A stretch of 42,336 nucleotides of DNA from the NCBI GenBank assembly GCA_913054475.1, contig CAJXJF010000008.1, positions 1-42,336 of the forward strand. Reading direction: 5' to 3'. A program made the translations under genes and the position numbers. This document shows, piece after piece, positions 34,693 through 42,336 of the stretch (the first letter of the stretch is position 1; the number at the start of each line of letters is the position of its first letter). Under the pieces are notes generated by a model. It was given only the letters and a program-made list of their open reading frames with translations, was not told the DNA's origin and did not search any database. The stretch is from an uncultured Nitratifractor sp. Lineage in GTDB: Bacteria > Campylobacterota > Campylobacteria > Campylobacterales > Sulfurovaceae.

Positions 34693-36402
34693 ATGAGAAT
34701 AGGAACTGTACTTAGTTATGCAGCGGCAGTATCTCTTGCTATGACGGTAGCAAATGCAGGTACATCCAAAATGAATTTCGGAAAAATGTACGAAAAAGAG
34801 TGTCAGGGCTGCCACGGACCCATCCACCAAGGTGGTGTCGGTCTGGATCTCAGGCCCAAGGCCCTGAAGAAGAAAAACAAGCAGATGCTCGTTGATACAA
34901 TATTAAACGGCAGACCTGGTACTGCCATGCCCTCATGGAAGCACACATTCAGCAGAGACGATGCCGCAGGCATGGTCGATTGGTTGATGAATTGGAAAAA
35001 CACCGTAGAGCTCAAACTCTCGCTCAAAGATGTCAAAAAGACATGGAAGAAGCTTGCAGACAGAGAAGCTCTCTTCAAGAAATATCCCTCTCCTGTCGAT
35101 GTGAAGGATGTGAAAGATATCGTATTCGCTACAGAGCGTGATGCCTCTTTGGTTGACTTCATCGATGGTACTACGGGCAAGGTTCTCTCCAGACACAAGG
35201 CGGGATTTGCTGTCCATGTTACCGTGACCAACAAGAGAATGCCCAGATATGCATACTCCATCAGCCGCTCTGGTAGATTGACAATGTTCGATCTCAATGC
35301 TCCTGGTCAGCCTGCCATAGCCAGCGTTCAGGTCGGTCAAGAGTCCAGAGGTCTGGCTGTCTCTCCCGACGGTAAATATGTAATGGCCGGTAACTATAAC
35401 CCTGGTGGAGCCGTGCTCTGTGATGCCAAGACTCTCGAGCCTCTGAAAGTCTTCCCCACTTCCAGCGTTATCGATCCCGACGGAAATATTGGACCCAGCC
35501 GTGTAGCATACATAGCCGATACTCCTTACGCTCCCTACTTCTCGTTTGCACTCAAAGATGGCGGACATGTGTATATTGTAGACTATAGCAAGCCGGACTT
35601 CCCGATCGTTGGGGATATTCCCAATATCGGTAAAATTCTCCACGACGCATTCGAGAACGAAGGCAAGCAGGTCGGTAGATTCGTATATGTCGCTTCTCAG
35701 GGTAGTGACCTCATGGGTGTAATTGACCTCAAAACCAAAAAACTCGCCGCTAAGGTCTATACAGGACCCGGCACCAAGCCTCACCCCGGTCAGGGAAGCT
35801 CTTGGTACAACAAAGAGTATGGTCAGCTCAATGCAACAAACAGCATGAATGTGGGTGATGTCGTTATCTGGAATATGAAGAACGAAGTTGTAGCTCATGT
35901 TCCTACGGCAGGCGGCGGACTCTTCGTAGGTACCAGCAAAGATACTCCGTATCTCTGGTCCGACTGTGTACTTGGTGGTAGCGCCAACTACAACAAGGTC
36001 TATCTCATCAATAAGCAGACTCTCAAAACCGACAGAATCATCGAAGTCGGCAAGAAGGAGGGTCACCTCATAGATGCACATACAGGAAAAATACTCCAAA
36101 CTTGGGATGCCACTCAGTATAAAAACGCTGGTGCCAAAGAGATGGATTCCAAACTCTCCAAAGAGAAGATCCTCACCTATACAGCCAAACCCGGCAAGAA
36201 AGTGGCCAAGCCCGTACAGCCCAGACTGTTGCACGCAGAGCCTGCAAATCACGGCAAGTGGACATTCATCTCCGAGTGGACGACTGGAAGAATCGGTGTC
36301 TATAAGTCCGATACAGGCGAGTTCGTCAAATATATCTACAACCTGACCACTCCTACCTTTACATATTCTGTAGAGCATCGTCAGGAAGTTCCGGGAGCAT
36401 AA
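34693..36402 (+). CDS. nirS: Cytochrome cd1-type protein, probable NO-forming nitrite reductase (NirS)
   Basis: The 569-residue periplasmic protein has a signal peptide (cut after MTVANA), a c-type haem domain with CQGCH at 37-41 and a candidate axial Met in GTAMPSWK, then the eight-bladed d1 propeller. Residues that bind haem d1 and act on nitrite in NirS are all found: His175 (GFAVHV), His317 (ILHDAF) and His364 (KPHPGQG). The C-terminal part includes a Lys-rich insertion (about 475-505) before LLHAEPANHGKWTF. NirS reduces nitrite to NO in denitrification; related NirN/NirF take part in d1 synthesis, but a c-haem plus both active-site His favours reductase. No d1-synthesis genes are in the window. 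A strong ribosome site (AAAAGGAGAAGAG) suggests high expression. Confidence 0.85.
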   Translation: MRIGTVLSYAAAVSLAMTVANAGTSKMNFGKMYEKECQGCHGPIHQGGVGLDLRPKALKKKNKQMLVDTILNGRPGTAMPSWKHTFSRDDAAGMVDWLMNWKNTVELKLSLKDVKKTWKKLADREALFKKYPSPVDVKDVKDIVFATERDASLVDFIDGTTGKVLSRHKAGFAVHVTVTNKRMPRYAYSISRSGRLTMFDLNAPGQPAIASVQVGQESRGLAVSPDGKYVMAGNYNPGGAVLCDAKTLEPLKVFPTSSVIDPDGNIGPSRVAYIADTPYAPYFSFALKDGGHVYIVDYSKPDFPIVGDIPNIGKILHDAFENEGKQVGRFVYVASQGSDLMGVIDLKTKKLAAKVYTGPGTKPHPGQGSSWYNKEYGQLNATNSMNVGDVVIWNMKNEVVAHVPTAGGGLFVGTSKDTPYLWSDCVLGGSANYNKVYLINKQTLKTDRIIEVGKKEGHLIDAHTGKILQTWDATQYKNAGAKEMDSKLSKEKILTYTAKPGKKVAKPVQPRLLHAEPANHGKWTFISEWTTGRIGVYKSDTGEFVKYIYNLTTPTFTYSVEHRQEVPGA

Positions 36403-36439
36403 TCCCAACCTTTTTGTATCTCCCCCTCGGGGGGGTACG

Positions 36440-36473
36440 GTTTATCGAGAAAATCGAGGTTTTTTCGATAAAC
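36440..36473 (+). other. Long intercistronic hairpin between nirS-type gene and pentaheme cytochrome gene
   Basis: A 14-base arm (36440-36453, starting GTTTATCGAGAAAA) pairs with 36460-36473 (TTTTTTCGATAAAC) around the loop TCGAGG, with one G-T pair. It ends three bases before the ribosome site of the next gene. A short GC hairpin (CCCCC/GGGGG around 36422-36436) precedes it. Confidence 0.7.
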
Positions 36474-36485
36474 TGTGAGGGTAAA

Positions 36486-37598
36486 ATGAGAATAGTCTTG
36501 ATTCTTCTGCTTCTTGCCATACAAGGTGTGCAAGCTGCCGAATATAAAAGTAACAAATCTTGCAAAGAGTGTCACGAAAAGATATATGATGAATATAGAA
36601 TGTCCGCACACTCGAAGGGTTTCTTTACAGATGAACTACATAGAGAGGTTGCCCTAAAAGCATCTCCAAAGAGATACGAATGCGCCGTGTGTCACATGCC
36701 TGCAGCTAACAATATGAGCGATATTCTAAGTGGTAATGCCTTTCCCGACCCTTCGAATGTAACGCATACCGATGCCGTATCCTGCTACTTCTGCCATACT
36801 ATAGCCTATGTCAAAGAGTCTCACAAATTCAATATAAACCTACCGGCAAAACAGGCCGAAGGATACAAACCTTCACTTTTTGGCTCTCTCAAAGATCCAG
36901 ATCACAACGACAAGCACTCTGCCCTACACAGCCCCATCTATCGTGCAAACGCCTGCAAGGGGTGCCATTCCCACAAACTCAACGACTTCAACACTACCAT
37001 ATTTGAAGCGATGAAGCCTGGAGAGGATAGCAAAGAGTGTATAAAGTGCCATATGCCTATGCTCCCCGGGGGAGTAGAAAAGCTCAATCACAAGAACAGA
37101 ACGGAGCATATGAGTCACAGATTCCCGGGCATAAGAGATGAAAATTTCAGAAAAAAGGGTGTCGATATAGCAGTTACAAGCAAGGCTAATACGATTATGG
37201 TGACACTCGTAAACAAAATGCCACATCCCTTGATTATACAACCGGCAAGAGCCAAATATCTGAGAGTCTCAGTTCTTAGAGGCGACAAAAAGATATGGTC
37301 GAACTACAAGAACTCTCCCGAAGAGGATAGAAAGAGCTACTTCGCCTATATCTTCAAAAAAAATGGCAAAAGAATCAATATCCCCGCCACTGCGACTGAA
37401 ACCATCGCTCACAATCTGCCTGCAAAAGGGAGTCTGAAGCTCGAATATAGAGTTCCCTCTCTCGAGAGTGGAGATATAGTGAAGGTCGAGCTCATACTCA
37501 GACTGGCAAAAAGAGACTGCTCCAAGGTGGTAACGCTCAAAGAGTATATATGGACAGAAGAGCAGATTATCAAGAGTGTCGAGTATAAGGTGCCCTAA
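36486..37598 (+). CDS. Pentaheme c-type cytochrome (cytochrome c554-like)
   Basis: The 370-residue periplasmic protein has a signal peptide (MRIVLILLLLAIQGVQA) and five CXXCH sites at residues 26-30, 66-70, 100-104, 157-161 and 185-189 (CKECH, CAVCH, CYFCH, CKGCH, CIKCH), with additional His residues (for example SAHSKGFF) able to be distal ligands. The C-terminal ~170 residues lack haem motifs and look beta-rich. Spacing resembles the cytochrome c554 family. Being directly downstream of the cd1 gene, it may deliver electrons to it or act on a nitrogen oxide itself; this is inference. The frame opens at 36414, but the ATG at 36486 has GAGGG upstream and starts the signal peptide. Its end overlaps ftsW on the other strand. 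Confidence 0.87.
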   Translation: MRIVLILLLLAIQGVQAAEYKSNKSCKECHEKIYDEYRMSAHSKGFFTDELHREVALKASPKRYECAVCHMPAANNMSDILSGNAFPDPSNVTHTDAVSCYFCHTIAYVKESHKFNINLPAKQAEGYKPSLFGSLKDPDHNDKHSALHSPIYRANACKGCHSHKLNDFNTTIFEAMKPGEDSKECIKCHMPMLPGGVEKLNHKNRTEHMSHRFPGIRDENFRKKGVDIAVTSKANTIMVTLVNKMPHPLIIQPARAKYLRVSVLRGDKKIWSNYKNSPEEDRKSYFAYIFKKNGKRINIPATATETIAHNLPAKGSLKLEYRVPSLESGDIVKVELILRLAKRDCSKVVTLKEYIWTEEQIIKSVEYKVP

Positions 37599-38835
37599 GA
37601 TCCTCTGCACTCTTTTTATCCTCCTTTGCAGCTCTCTGCCTGTCACTGTCTGAATCTGTTTTACTCAAACCCTTGTCAGCCTTTTTGGAAATCATGAGAA
37701 CCATACCGATACTTATGCAGTTCGCGATTATCTGCGAACCTCCGTAGCTGAGAAAAGGTACCGCTATGCCCTTGATTGGCGTTATGCCCGAAATGCCGTA
37801 ACTATTTATGATAAATGCAAAAACGATAGTCAATGCCACACCGACCGTAAAAAGATAATAGTCGGATCTTTGCAATCTCGATGCTATGATGAAGAGACGA
37901 GCGATGATAAAGAGAGTGAGCGAAGTAACGAGAAAGAGTCCGATGTAGCCAAGCTCTTCACTCAGCCCAGAAAGAATGAAATCCGTATGTACCTCACTCA
38001 GATAGCCGAGCTTGAACTGCCCGTCGCCCAATCCTTGACCGAAATAACCTCCATTACATATCGAATTTAGAGAATTGGATATCTGATAGGGCTCTTTGAC
38101 TTCCGGCACTCGAAGATAGGAAACCCACTCGGAAGGGAAAAAGCCCAAAAAACCATCTTGAACAGTTGACCACCAACTTCTGATTCTTTGAACCCTATGA
38201 GGTGCTGCCAATATAAGAACTACGACAGCCAATAGACCCAGAACTATAAAAAAAGCGAAAAGTTTCAAACTCCTTCCCGCCATAATAAAAAGAAATAGCA
38301 AAGTAATCGCTATAAGCACGGTCTGTCCGAGATCTTTTTGAAATATGGCTATCATTACGATTGCGACCCCAAGTACGAAAAGATACGGTGCTATAATCTT
38401 CAACTCGTCGGATAGAGGCAGTTTTCCATGATGGATCACCCTTCGCGAAAAACTCCAGGCTATAAAAAAGACAAAACCTATCTTGAAAAACTCCACAGGC
38501 GCTATGGATATAAATCCTATATGTATCCAACGCTTGGCACCCAAAACCGACTTTACCAGTGATTCGGGCATAAAGGGCATGAACAACATCGCGATAAACG
38601 AGACGATAAAAATCGTAAATCCTATCGGCAAGAACCACCTATCGGGATCGATTCCACTAAGCAGATAGATTGCGCCAACTCCCACTATAACGGCAATGAG
38701 CTGTTTGGTGAAAAAATGAAAATCTCCATAACCATAATAGAGTACAGTAAAAGTCGATAGGGAGTAGGTCGCAATCAAAGATATGGTTAGCAATGCCATA
38801 ACTGCTATAAAGAGAGCTTTGTCAGTCATCTTCAC
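37570..38835 (-). CDS. ftsW: FtsW/RodA-family peptidoglycan glycosyltransferase, probably FtsW
   Basis: SEDS proteins polymerise lipid II glycan strands with a partner class B PBP. The 421-residue product has about ten transmembrane helices and family blocks LGAKRWIHIG, SIAPVEFFKIG, QKDLGQTVLIA, the long periplasmic loop SLNSICNGGYFGQGLGDG with FKLGYLSEVHTDFILS, and PFLSYGGSQIIANC. The divergent neighbour is an FtsI-type PBP, which favours FtsW over RodA. A charged cytoplasmic tail of ~40 residues ends the protein. The last 29 bases overlap the end of the pentaheme cytochrome gene. Confidence 0.88.
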   Translation of the reverse strand: MKMTDKALFIAVMALLTISLIATYSLSTFTVLYYGYGDFHFFTKQLIAVIVGVGAIYLLSGIDPDRWFLPIGFTIFIVSFIAMLFMPFMPESLVKSVLGAKRWIHIGFISIAPVEFFKIGFVFFIAWSFSRRVIHHGKLPLSDELKIIAPYLFVLGVAIVMIAIFQKDLGQTVLIAITLLFLFIMAGRSLKLFAFFIVLGLLAVVVLILAAPHRVQRIRSWWSTVQDGFLGFFPSEWVSYLRVPEVKEPYQISNSLNSICNGGYFGQGLGDGQFKLGYLSEVHTDFILSGLSEELGYIGLFLVTSLTLFIIARLFIIASRLQRSDYYLFTVGVALTIVFAFIINSYGISGITPIKGIAVPFLSYGGSQIIANCISIGMVLMISKKADKGLSKTDSDSDRQRAAKEDKKSAEDLRAPYTRHS

Positions 38836-38869
38836 TTCTTTTTTTATTAATTAGTATGAATAGAGTGCA

Positions 38870-38875
38870 ATTATA
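38870..38875 (-). promoter_or_regulatory. Candidate -10 box of ftsW
   Basis: TATAAT on the minus strand, about 35 bases before the ftsW ATG in the 96-base divergent gap. Confidence 0.45.
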
Positions 38876-38898
38876 TTCTAATTGAAGATAGAATCCAC

Positions 38899-38904
38899 TA
38901 AAAT
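38899..38904 (+). promoter_or_regulatory. Candidate -10 box of the ftsI-like gene
   Basis: TAAAAT (context CCACTAAAATTG) lies 27 bases before the start of the penicillin-binding protein gene. Confidence 0.35.
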
Positions 38905-38931
38905 TGTAAAAAAATTTAGGTCGGGAAGAGT

Positions 38932-41025
38932 ATGGAAGCCAAAGAGTTCAGGAGAAAGAGGGTTATCAAATTGCTAACACTGTTTTCAATAATTTTCCTG
39001 CTTATGGGTATCTTCCTGAATTCAGTCTATGAAACTCTCTCATCTAAGAGGAAGTTGCCTTCTCATAGCTCTACACACTATGAGCGCGCACTAAGAGGAG
39101 CCATCATATCGGCAGACGGCTTTACACTTAGTCGTTCGGAGAAAATCTATAGTGCAAGCATATACTACAAAAGTATAAAACCACAGAAGATGCCGCTATT
39201 TGTCAAACTCTTTTCCATATATAGTAAGATTGACGAAAAAACGGTGAAAAAGAAAATGATGGAAGGCAAAAGACGACAGGAGAAGATGAAAAAGAGAACC
39301 GTCAGGGTCACCCTATCGAGAAATATAGATGCCGAGACAGCTGTATTCCTGAAGACACTCTCTAGGAAACTGATGAAGCTGGGTGTCTTCAGAAGAGTGG
39401 CCAACTCCAGAGGCGAAGATGTACTATATGGACTGGATATAAGAGAAAACGGGGAAAAGAGAATATTTCCCCTCAAAGACACGCTCTCTCCCATCCTTGG
39501 ATACACTAGGACTCTCGAGAGTAAACGATATTTCAGAAACATCGGCATAAAAGGGCTCGAAAGAAGATATGAAAAATATCTCGCAGATATAAAAGACGGC
39601 TATATCAAGGGGATGAGAGATGTCTCCGGTACAATTGTAAGAAATCGTTCGAGCATAAGGGTTTTTAGAAGAGACGGCTACTCTCTACATCTAAATATAT
39701 CTCTCGACCTGCAAAGATACACGGAAAAAATCGTTGATAAAATGAAAAAGATTACAGAGGCCTCCGAGATAGTAGCGGCCGTCATGGAGAGCTCTACGGG
39801 TAAGATTATAGCGCTTTGCAGCAGCGAAAGATACGATCCATCGAATATAGGCAAAGATGAGATATACAAGCTGATTCCAAAAGTGTCGGAATATGCCTAT
39901 GAGCCCGGTTCGGTTATGAAACCCGTAACTCTCTCCATCGCTATGGAGCTTGGCAAAGTGAAGCCAAAAAGCTGGTTTGATACGCAAAATGGAAGAATGG
40001 CAATCAGCAGACGATTCACAATAACGGATGACGAACCCTTCGACTCTCTGACAGCCGAAGATATTATAGTGCATTCATCCAATATCGGTATAACGAAAAT
40101 CGGGTGGAAACTCAACGGCAGAGAGATGCACAGTGGTCTCATGCGCTTTGGTTTCTCCAAAGCCAGCGGAATAGATCTCTATAGAGAGTCAAAAGGACTA
40201 ATCAGATCCGCCAAGCTTCTGGAAAATAAAGTCAACAAAGCGACCCAATCCTATGGCTACGGTATGAAAGCCACATTCATACAGCTTCTAAGAGCCTATG
40301 GCGCTTTCAACAACGATGGAATCATTCTGAAACCTTCCGTGGTGGACTATCTTGAATCTGCAGATGGAAAGAGATATAGGCTCAACGATAGAGACAGCAA
40401 ATCGAGGGCGATAAGTGCGAAGACTGCACATAGTATCAAAAAGATACTCAAAAAAGTCGTAAACGAGGGGACGGGAAAAGCGGCTATCTTTCATGGTCTC
40501 GAGATTGGTGGAAAGACGGGAACCGCCCATATAGCGGAACATAACAAATATTCCAAAAAATACAACAGCTCGTTTTTCGGTTTTGCGAACGACAAGAGGG
40601 GCAAGCGCTATACAATCGGCGTCCTCGTAATAGAGCCGAAAAATTTTCAATACCACTTCGCATCCAGCTCTGCCGTACCGACTTTCAGGAAGATTGTAGA
40701 GAGTATGGTCACCCTAGGATACCTCGAACCAGAGATGACCAAGAGGGAGCAAAGTATGATGAAAGAGCAAGAGAAAATCAGGCAAAAAACCATTCAGAAG
40801 ATAAGGAGAGAGAGAAAGAGAAAGATCAAGAAAGAGTTGAAGAGACATAGAGAGGAGATAAAAAAACAGTATAGGAAAAAGAGTAAGCCCGACACAAAGA
40901 GTTATCACAAAAACTATACCGACACTCCGCAAAGGAGAATAAAGAGCTCCCCGCTACCGCCAAAGAGCGAAAAGAGAGTCACCCCTCCCCCCACCACTGC
41001 GACTTCGATGCCGGATCTCTTCTAA
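38932..41025 (+). CDS. ftsI: Class B penicillin-binding protein (FtsI/PBP3-like) with basic C-terminal extension
   Basis: This transpeptidase cross-links septal peptidoglycan with its SEDS partner. The 697-residue protein has a short basic N-terminus, one membrane anchor (about 14-33), a dimerisation domain (about 50-265), and a transpeptidase domain with catalytic SVMK (Ser327), SSN (382-384) and KTG (528-530). After the catalytic domain (to about residue 600) comes a ~95-residue tail very rich in Lys, Arg and Glu (for example IRRERKRKIKKELKRH), then a Pro/Thr-rich stretch ending MPDLF, absent from E. coli FtsI. The ribosome site GGGAAGAG precedes the ATG. FtsI rather than PBP2 is chosen from the sequence style and the divergent ftsW. 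Confidence 0.86.
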   Translation: MEAKEFRRKRVIKLLTLFSIIFLLMGIFLNSVYETLSSKRKLPSHSSTHYERALRGAIISADGFTLSRSEKIYSASIYYKSIKPQKMPLFVKLFSIYSKIDEKTVKKKMMEGKRRQEKMKKRTVRVTLSRNIDAETAVFLKTLSRKLMKLGVFRRVANSRGEDVLYGLDIRENGEKRIFPLKDTLSPILGYTRTLESKRYFRNIGIKGLERRYEKYLADIKDGYIKGMRDVSGTIVRNRSSIRVFRRDGYSLHLNISLDLQRYTEKIVDKMKKITEASEIVAAVMESSTGKIIALCSSERYDPSNIGKDEIYKLIPKVSEYAYEPGSVMKPVTLSIAMELGKVKPKSWFDTQNGRMAISRRFTITDDEPFDSLTAEDIIVHSSNIGITKIGWKLNGREMHSGLMRFGFSKASGIDLYRESKGLIRSAKLLENKVNKATQSYGYGMKATFIQLLRAYGAFNNDGIILKPSVVDYLESADGKRYRLNDRDSKSRAISAKTAHSIKKILKKVVNEGTGKAAIFHGLEIGGKTGTAHIAEHNKYSKKYNSSFFGFANDKRGKRYTIGVLVIEPKNFQYHFASSSAVPTFRKIVESMVTLGYLEPEMTKREQSMMKEQEKIRQKTIQKIRRERKRKIKKELKRHREEIKKQYRKKSKPDTKSYHKNYTDTPQRRIKSSPLPPKSEKRVTPPPTTATSMPDLF

Positions 41026-41047
41026 ACAAGCGCTATACAAGCTGGCA

Positions 41048-42097
41048 TCAGGCTTTGCCTTTGGCATTCTGAATCGAGTGGATATATCTGTAGTCGATCT
41101 TTATCCACTTTTCTTTGGGTAGATGCGCGGCGAGCCTCTCGAGCATATTTTCGAAATCGTCAAATAGATAGTTCGCCATAGAGCCTGGAATCGGGTTTAT
41201 CTCATTGAGCACGACTCTTCCCTCGTGAATGAAGAAATCACATCTGATGATACTCCCTTCGAAGAGGGGTTCGTATATTTTTTTGAAAGACTCTTCCAAG
41301 GCACTCTTTATAGAGTTGTCGATTGCAGCCTCGCTTACTCTGCTATCTCTCGAAAAATCCATATATTTCTTCTCAAAATCCAGAAATTCCTCCTTTTGGG
41401 GCTCTTCGACTATAGATAGCTCCCATACCGATGTTTTACATCCGGCAATGTTGTACTCAGCTATCCCCTCCACGAAGGGTTCGATCAGAACTTCGCTATC
41501 GAACTCGAACGCCACATCGAGCGCATAGTCCAACTCGGAGTCGCTGTGAACGATACTCACCCCTATCGAACTTCCCAGATGTACAGGCTTTACAATGACA
41601 GGATAGTCGAACTCTATTTCCCTACTCCCATTTCTCTCGAGCACTGTATAGGGAAGCGTATCGATACCCAGAGAGTGAGCGAAACATTTGCTCAATCTTT
41701 TGCTATAACTCAAAACGGAGGCCTCGATTCCGGGTCCGATATAGGGGATCTCATAAAAATCGAGAATCGATGCCATCTTGCCATCTTCACCGTCTCTGCC
41801 ATGTATCAGATTGAGTACGACTCCCGTATCGATTTTACTTTTTTTATTACCAAGAAGACCCGTATAATAGAAAAATCCACCTTTTTCGATATGAAGCACT
41901 CTACTCTCTCTATATCCACCAGAGCTGAAATAGCTTGATTTCATCTTTTCCGCCTCTATGAGATAAAACTCTCTCTCAGCAGAAACGAATATGAATTTCA
42001 GATTGTGAGTCGATAATATCTTTTTCAGCGTAATGGCGCTTACGATACTTATCTCATGCTCGAAACTGGAAGCACCGAAGAGAATTGTCAGATTCAT
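41048..42097 (-). CDS. ddl: D-alanine--D-alanine ligase
   Basis: Ddl makes the D-Ala-D-Ala dipeptide for peptidoglycan. The 349-residue ATP-grasp protein starts NLTILFGASSFEHEISIVSA, has LIHGRDGEDGKMASILD and PYIGPG in the substrate region, VKPVHLGSSIGVSIV in the ATP-grasp part, and the Mg-binding NEINPIPGSM near the C-terminus. Length and motif order are normal. It converges on the ftsI-like gene with 22 bases between stops. In Campylobacter ddl follows ruvA; no ruvA end is recognisable in the 239 bases upstream here. Confidence 0.95.
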   Translation of the reverse strand: MNLTILFGASSFEHEISIVSAITLKKILSTHNLKFIFVSAEREFYLIEAEKMKSSYFSSGGYRESRVLHIEKGGFFYYTGLLGNKKSKIDTGVVLNLIHGRDGEDGKMASILDFYEIPYIGPGIEASVLSYSKRLSKCFAHSLGIDTLPYTVLERNGSREIEFDYPVIVKPVHLGSSIGVSIVHSDSELDYALDVAFEFDSEVLIEPFVEGIAEYNIAGCKTSVWELSIVEEPQKEEFLDFEKKYMDFSRDSRVSEAAIDNSIKSALEESFKKIYEPLFEGSIIRCDFFIHEGRVVLNEINPIPGSMANYLFDDFENMLERLAAHLPKEKWIKIDYRYIHSIQNAKGKA

Positions 42098-42163
42098 TTA
42101 TACCCTTTTCTTGAGTGATATGAAAAATATCTGTAATTCTATCCAAATAAAGGAGGTAATAGA

Positions 42164-42184
42164 ATGTCCGACCTATCGCAGTGA
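42164..42184 (+). other. Six-codon mini-ORF behind a near-perfect Shine-Dalgarno
   Basis: AAAGGAGGT, complementary to the 16S rRNA 3' end, sits a few bases before ATG, and the frame reads MSDLSQ then TGA. It may be a leader peptide, a remnant, or chance. The rest of 42098-42336 holds no convincing gene on either strand, except short open ends running off the window and a minus-strand TATAAT at 42270-42275 that could drive ddl. Confidence 0.25.
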
Positions 42185-42336
42185 CAACTTAAATTACAGG
42201 GAGACAAAAACTCCTACTCCAGATAGAAAGACTCTCCCACTCCCACCCCTTCTCGATAAAACGCATAGGATTATAACGCCCCAATAGCTACACCCACTCA
42301 CAATAGAGCAGCCTGAATCCCTGAAATATCACCACT

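Noticed and set aside
34933-36408. 491-codon minus-strand open frame opposite the cd1 gene
   Set aside because: Shadow of a gene with clear haem and active-site motifs; no ribosome site or family similarity.
42098-42336. Expected ruvA 3' end upstream of ddl (Campylobacter order)
   Set aside because: Minus-strand frames in this stretch have early stops and show nothing resembling the RuvA C-terminal domain; short frames ending VVIFQGFRLLYCEWV or SGDISGIQAALL cannot be assigned.

Overview
The window looks like chromosomal DNA of a free-living, probably nitrogen-oxide-respiring member of the Campylobacterota (epsilonproteobacteria), in the broad neighbourhood of Sulfurovum, Nitratifractor or Hydrogenimonas. 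The evidence is a HsrA/CosR-type response regulator whose DNA-binding half is almost that of Helicobacter and Campylobacter, a futalosine-pathway menaquinone enzyme (MqnD), the gene orders recA-eno-ftsB-like and lpxC-tsaB-thrB-ylxR-infB-rbfA-rimP known from Campylobacter, a short Campylobacter-type MurB, and promoters that mostly show only a (TGn)TATAAT-like -10 box. The genus call is inference. I saw no tRNA, rRNA, CRISPR array, insertion sequence or prophage.

Layout. 1-137: tail of a DUF1703-type PD-(D/E)XK protein. 172-1818 (-): mqnD-murB. 1945-4617 (+): recA, eno and an FtsB/DivIC-like gene. 4639-5580 (-): a CitE-like lyase. 5766-6341 (+): an unknown membrane protein. 6464-8094 (+): amtB-glnK, with an unusual PII protein. 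8142-20297 (-): a seven-gene, translationally coupled surface-polysaccharide operon (manC, wzm, wzt with a C-terminal carbohydrate-binding domain, a methyltransferase-like protein with a coiled coil, a two-domain and a three-domain glycosyltransferase, and a polytopic membrane protein). 20511-20897 (-): a type IV pilin/pseudopilin. 21053-26951 (-): the translation and essential-gene cluster rimP, rbfA, infB, ylxR, thrB, tsaB, lpxC. 27035-31282 (-): M23 peptidase, DHH protein, nadC, nadA. 31378-32330 (+): plsY-folB. 32450-34389 (+): HsrA-type regulator and a histidine kinase. 34693-37598 (+): a cytochrome cd1 (NirS-type) protein and a pentaheme cytochrome c. 37570-42097: ftsW (-), ftsI-like PBP (+) and ddl (-).

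Two regions behave like integrated systems. The polysaccharide operon has the parts of an ABC-transporter-dependent, chain-terminated O-polysaccharide pathway like E. coli O8/O9a: GDP-mannose supply, multi-domain GT4 polymerases, a coiled-coil 'ruler and cap' candidate, and a Wzt able to recognise a capped end. Its ruler candidate contains in-frame 21-bp tandem repeats that encode heptads. The respiratory unit has an FNR/CRP-type palindrome placed at about -41.5 from a predicted start site, a UUCG hairpin in the leader, a cd1 protein with all three expected haem d1-site histidines, and a strong intercistronic hairpin before the pentaheme cytochrome.

Several single proteins carry substitutions at family-defining residues (PII Q39R and B-loop Gly to Glu; a DHH phosphoesterase lacking three metal ligands; a degenerate SAM motif). 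Conversely, the HsrA-type regulator keeps the phospho-acceptor Asp and has an adjacent kinase, unlike its orphan orthologues in Helicobacter and Campylobacter.
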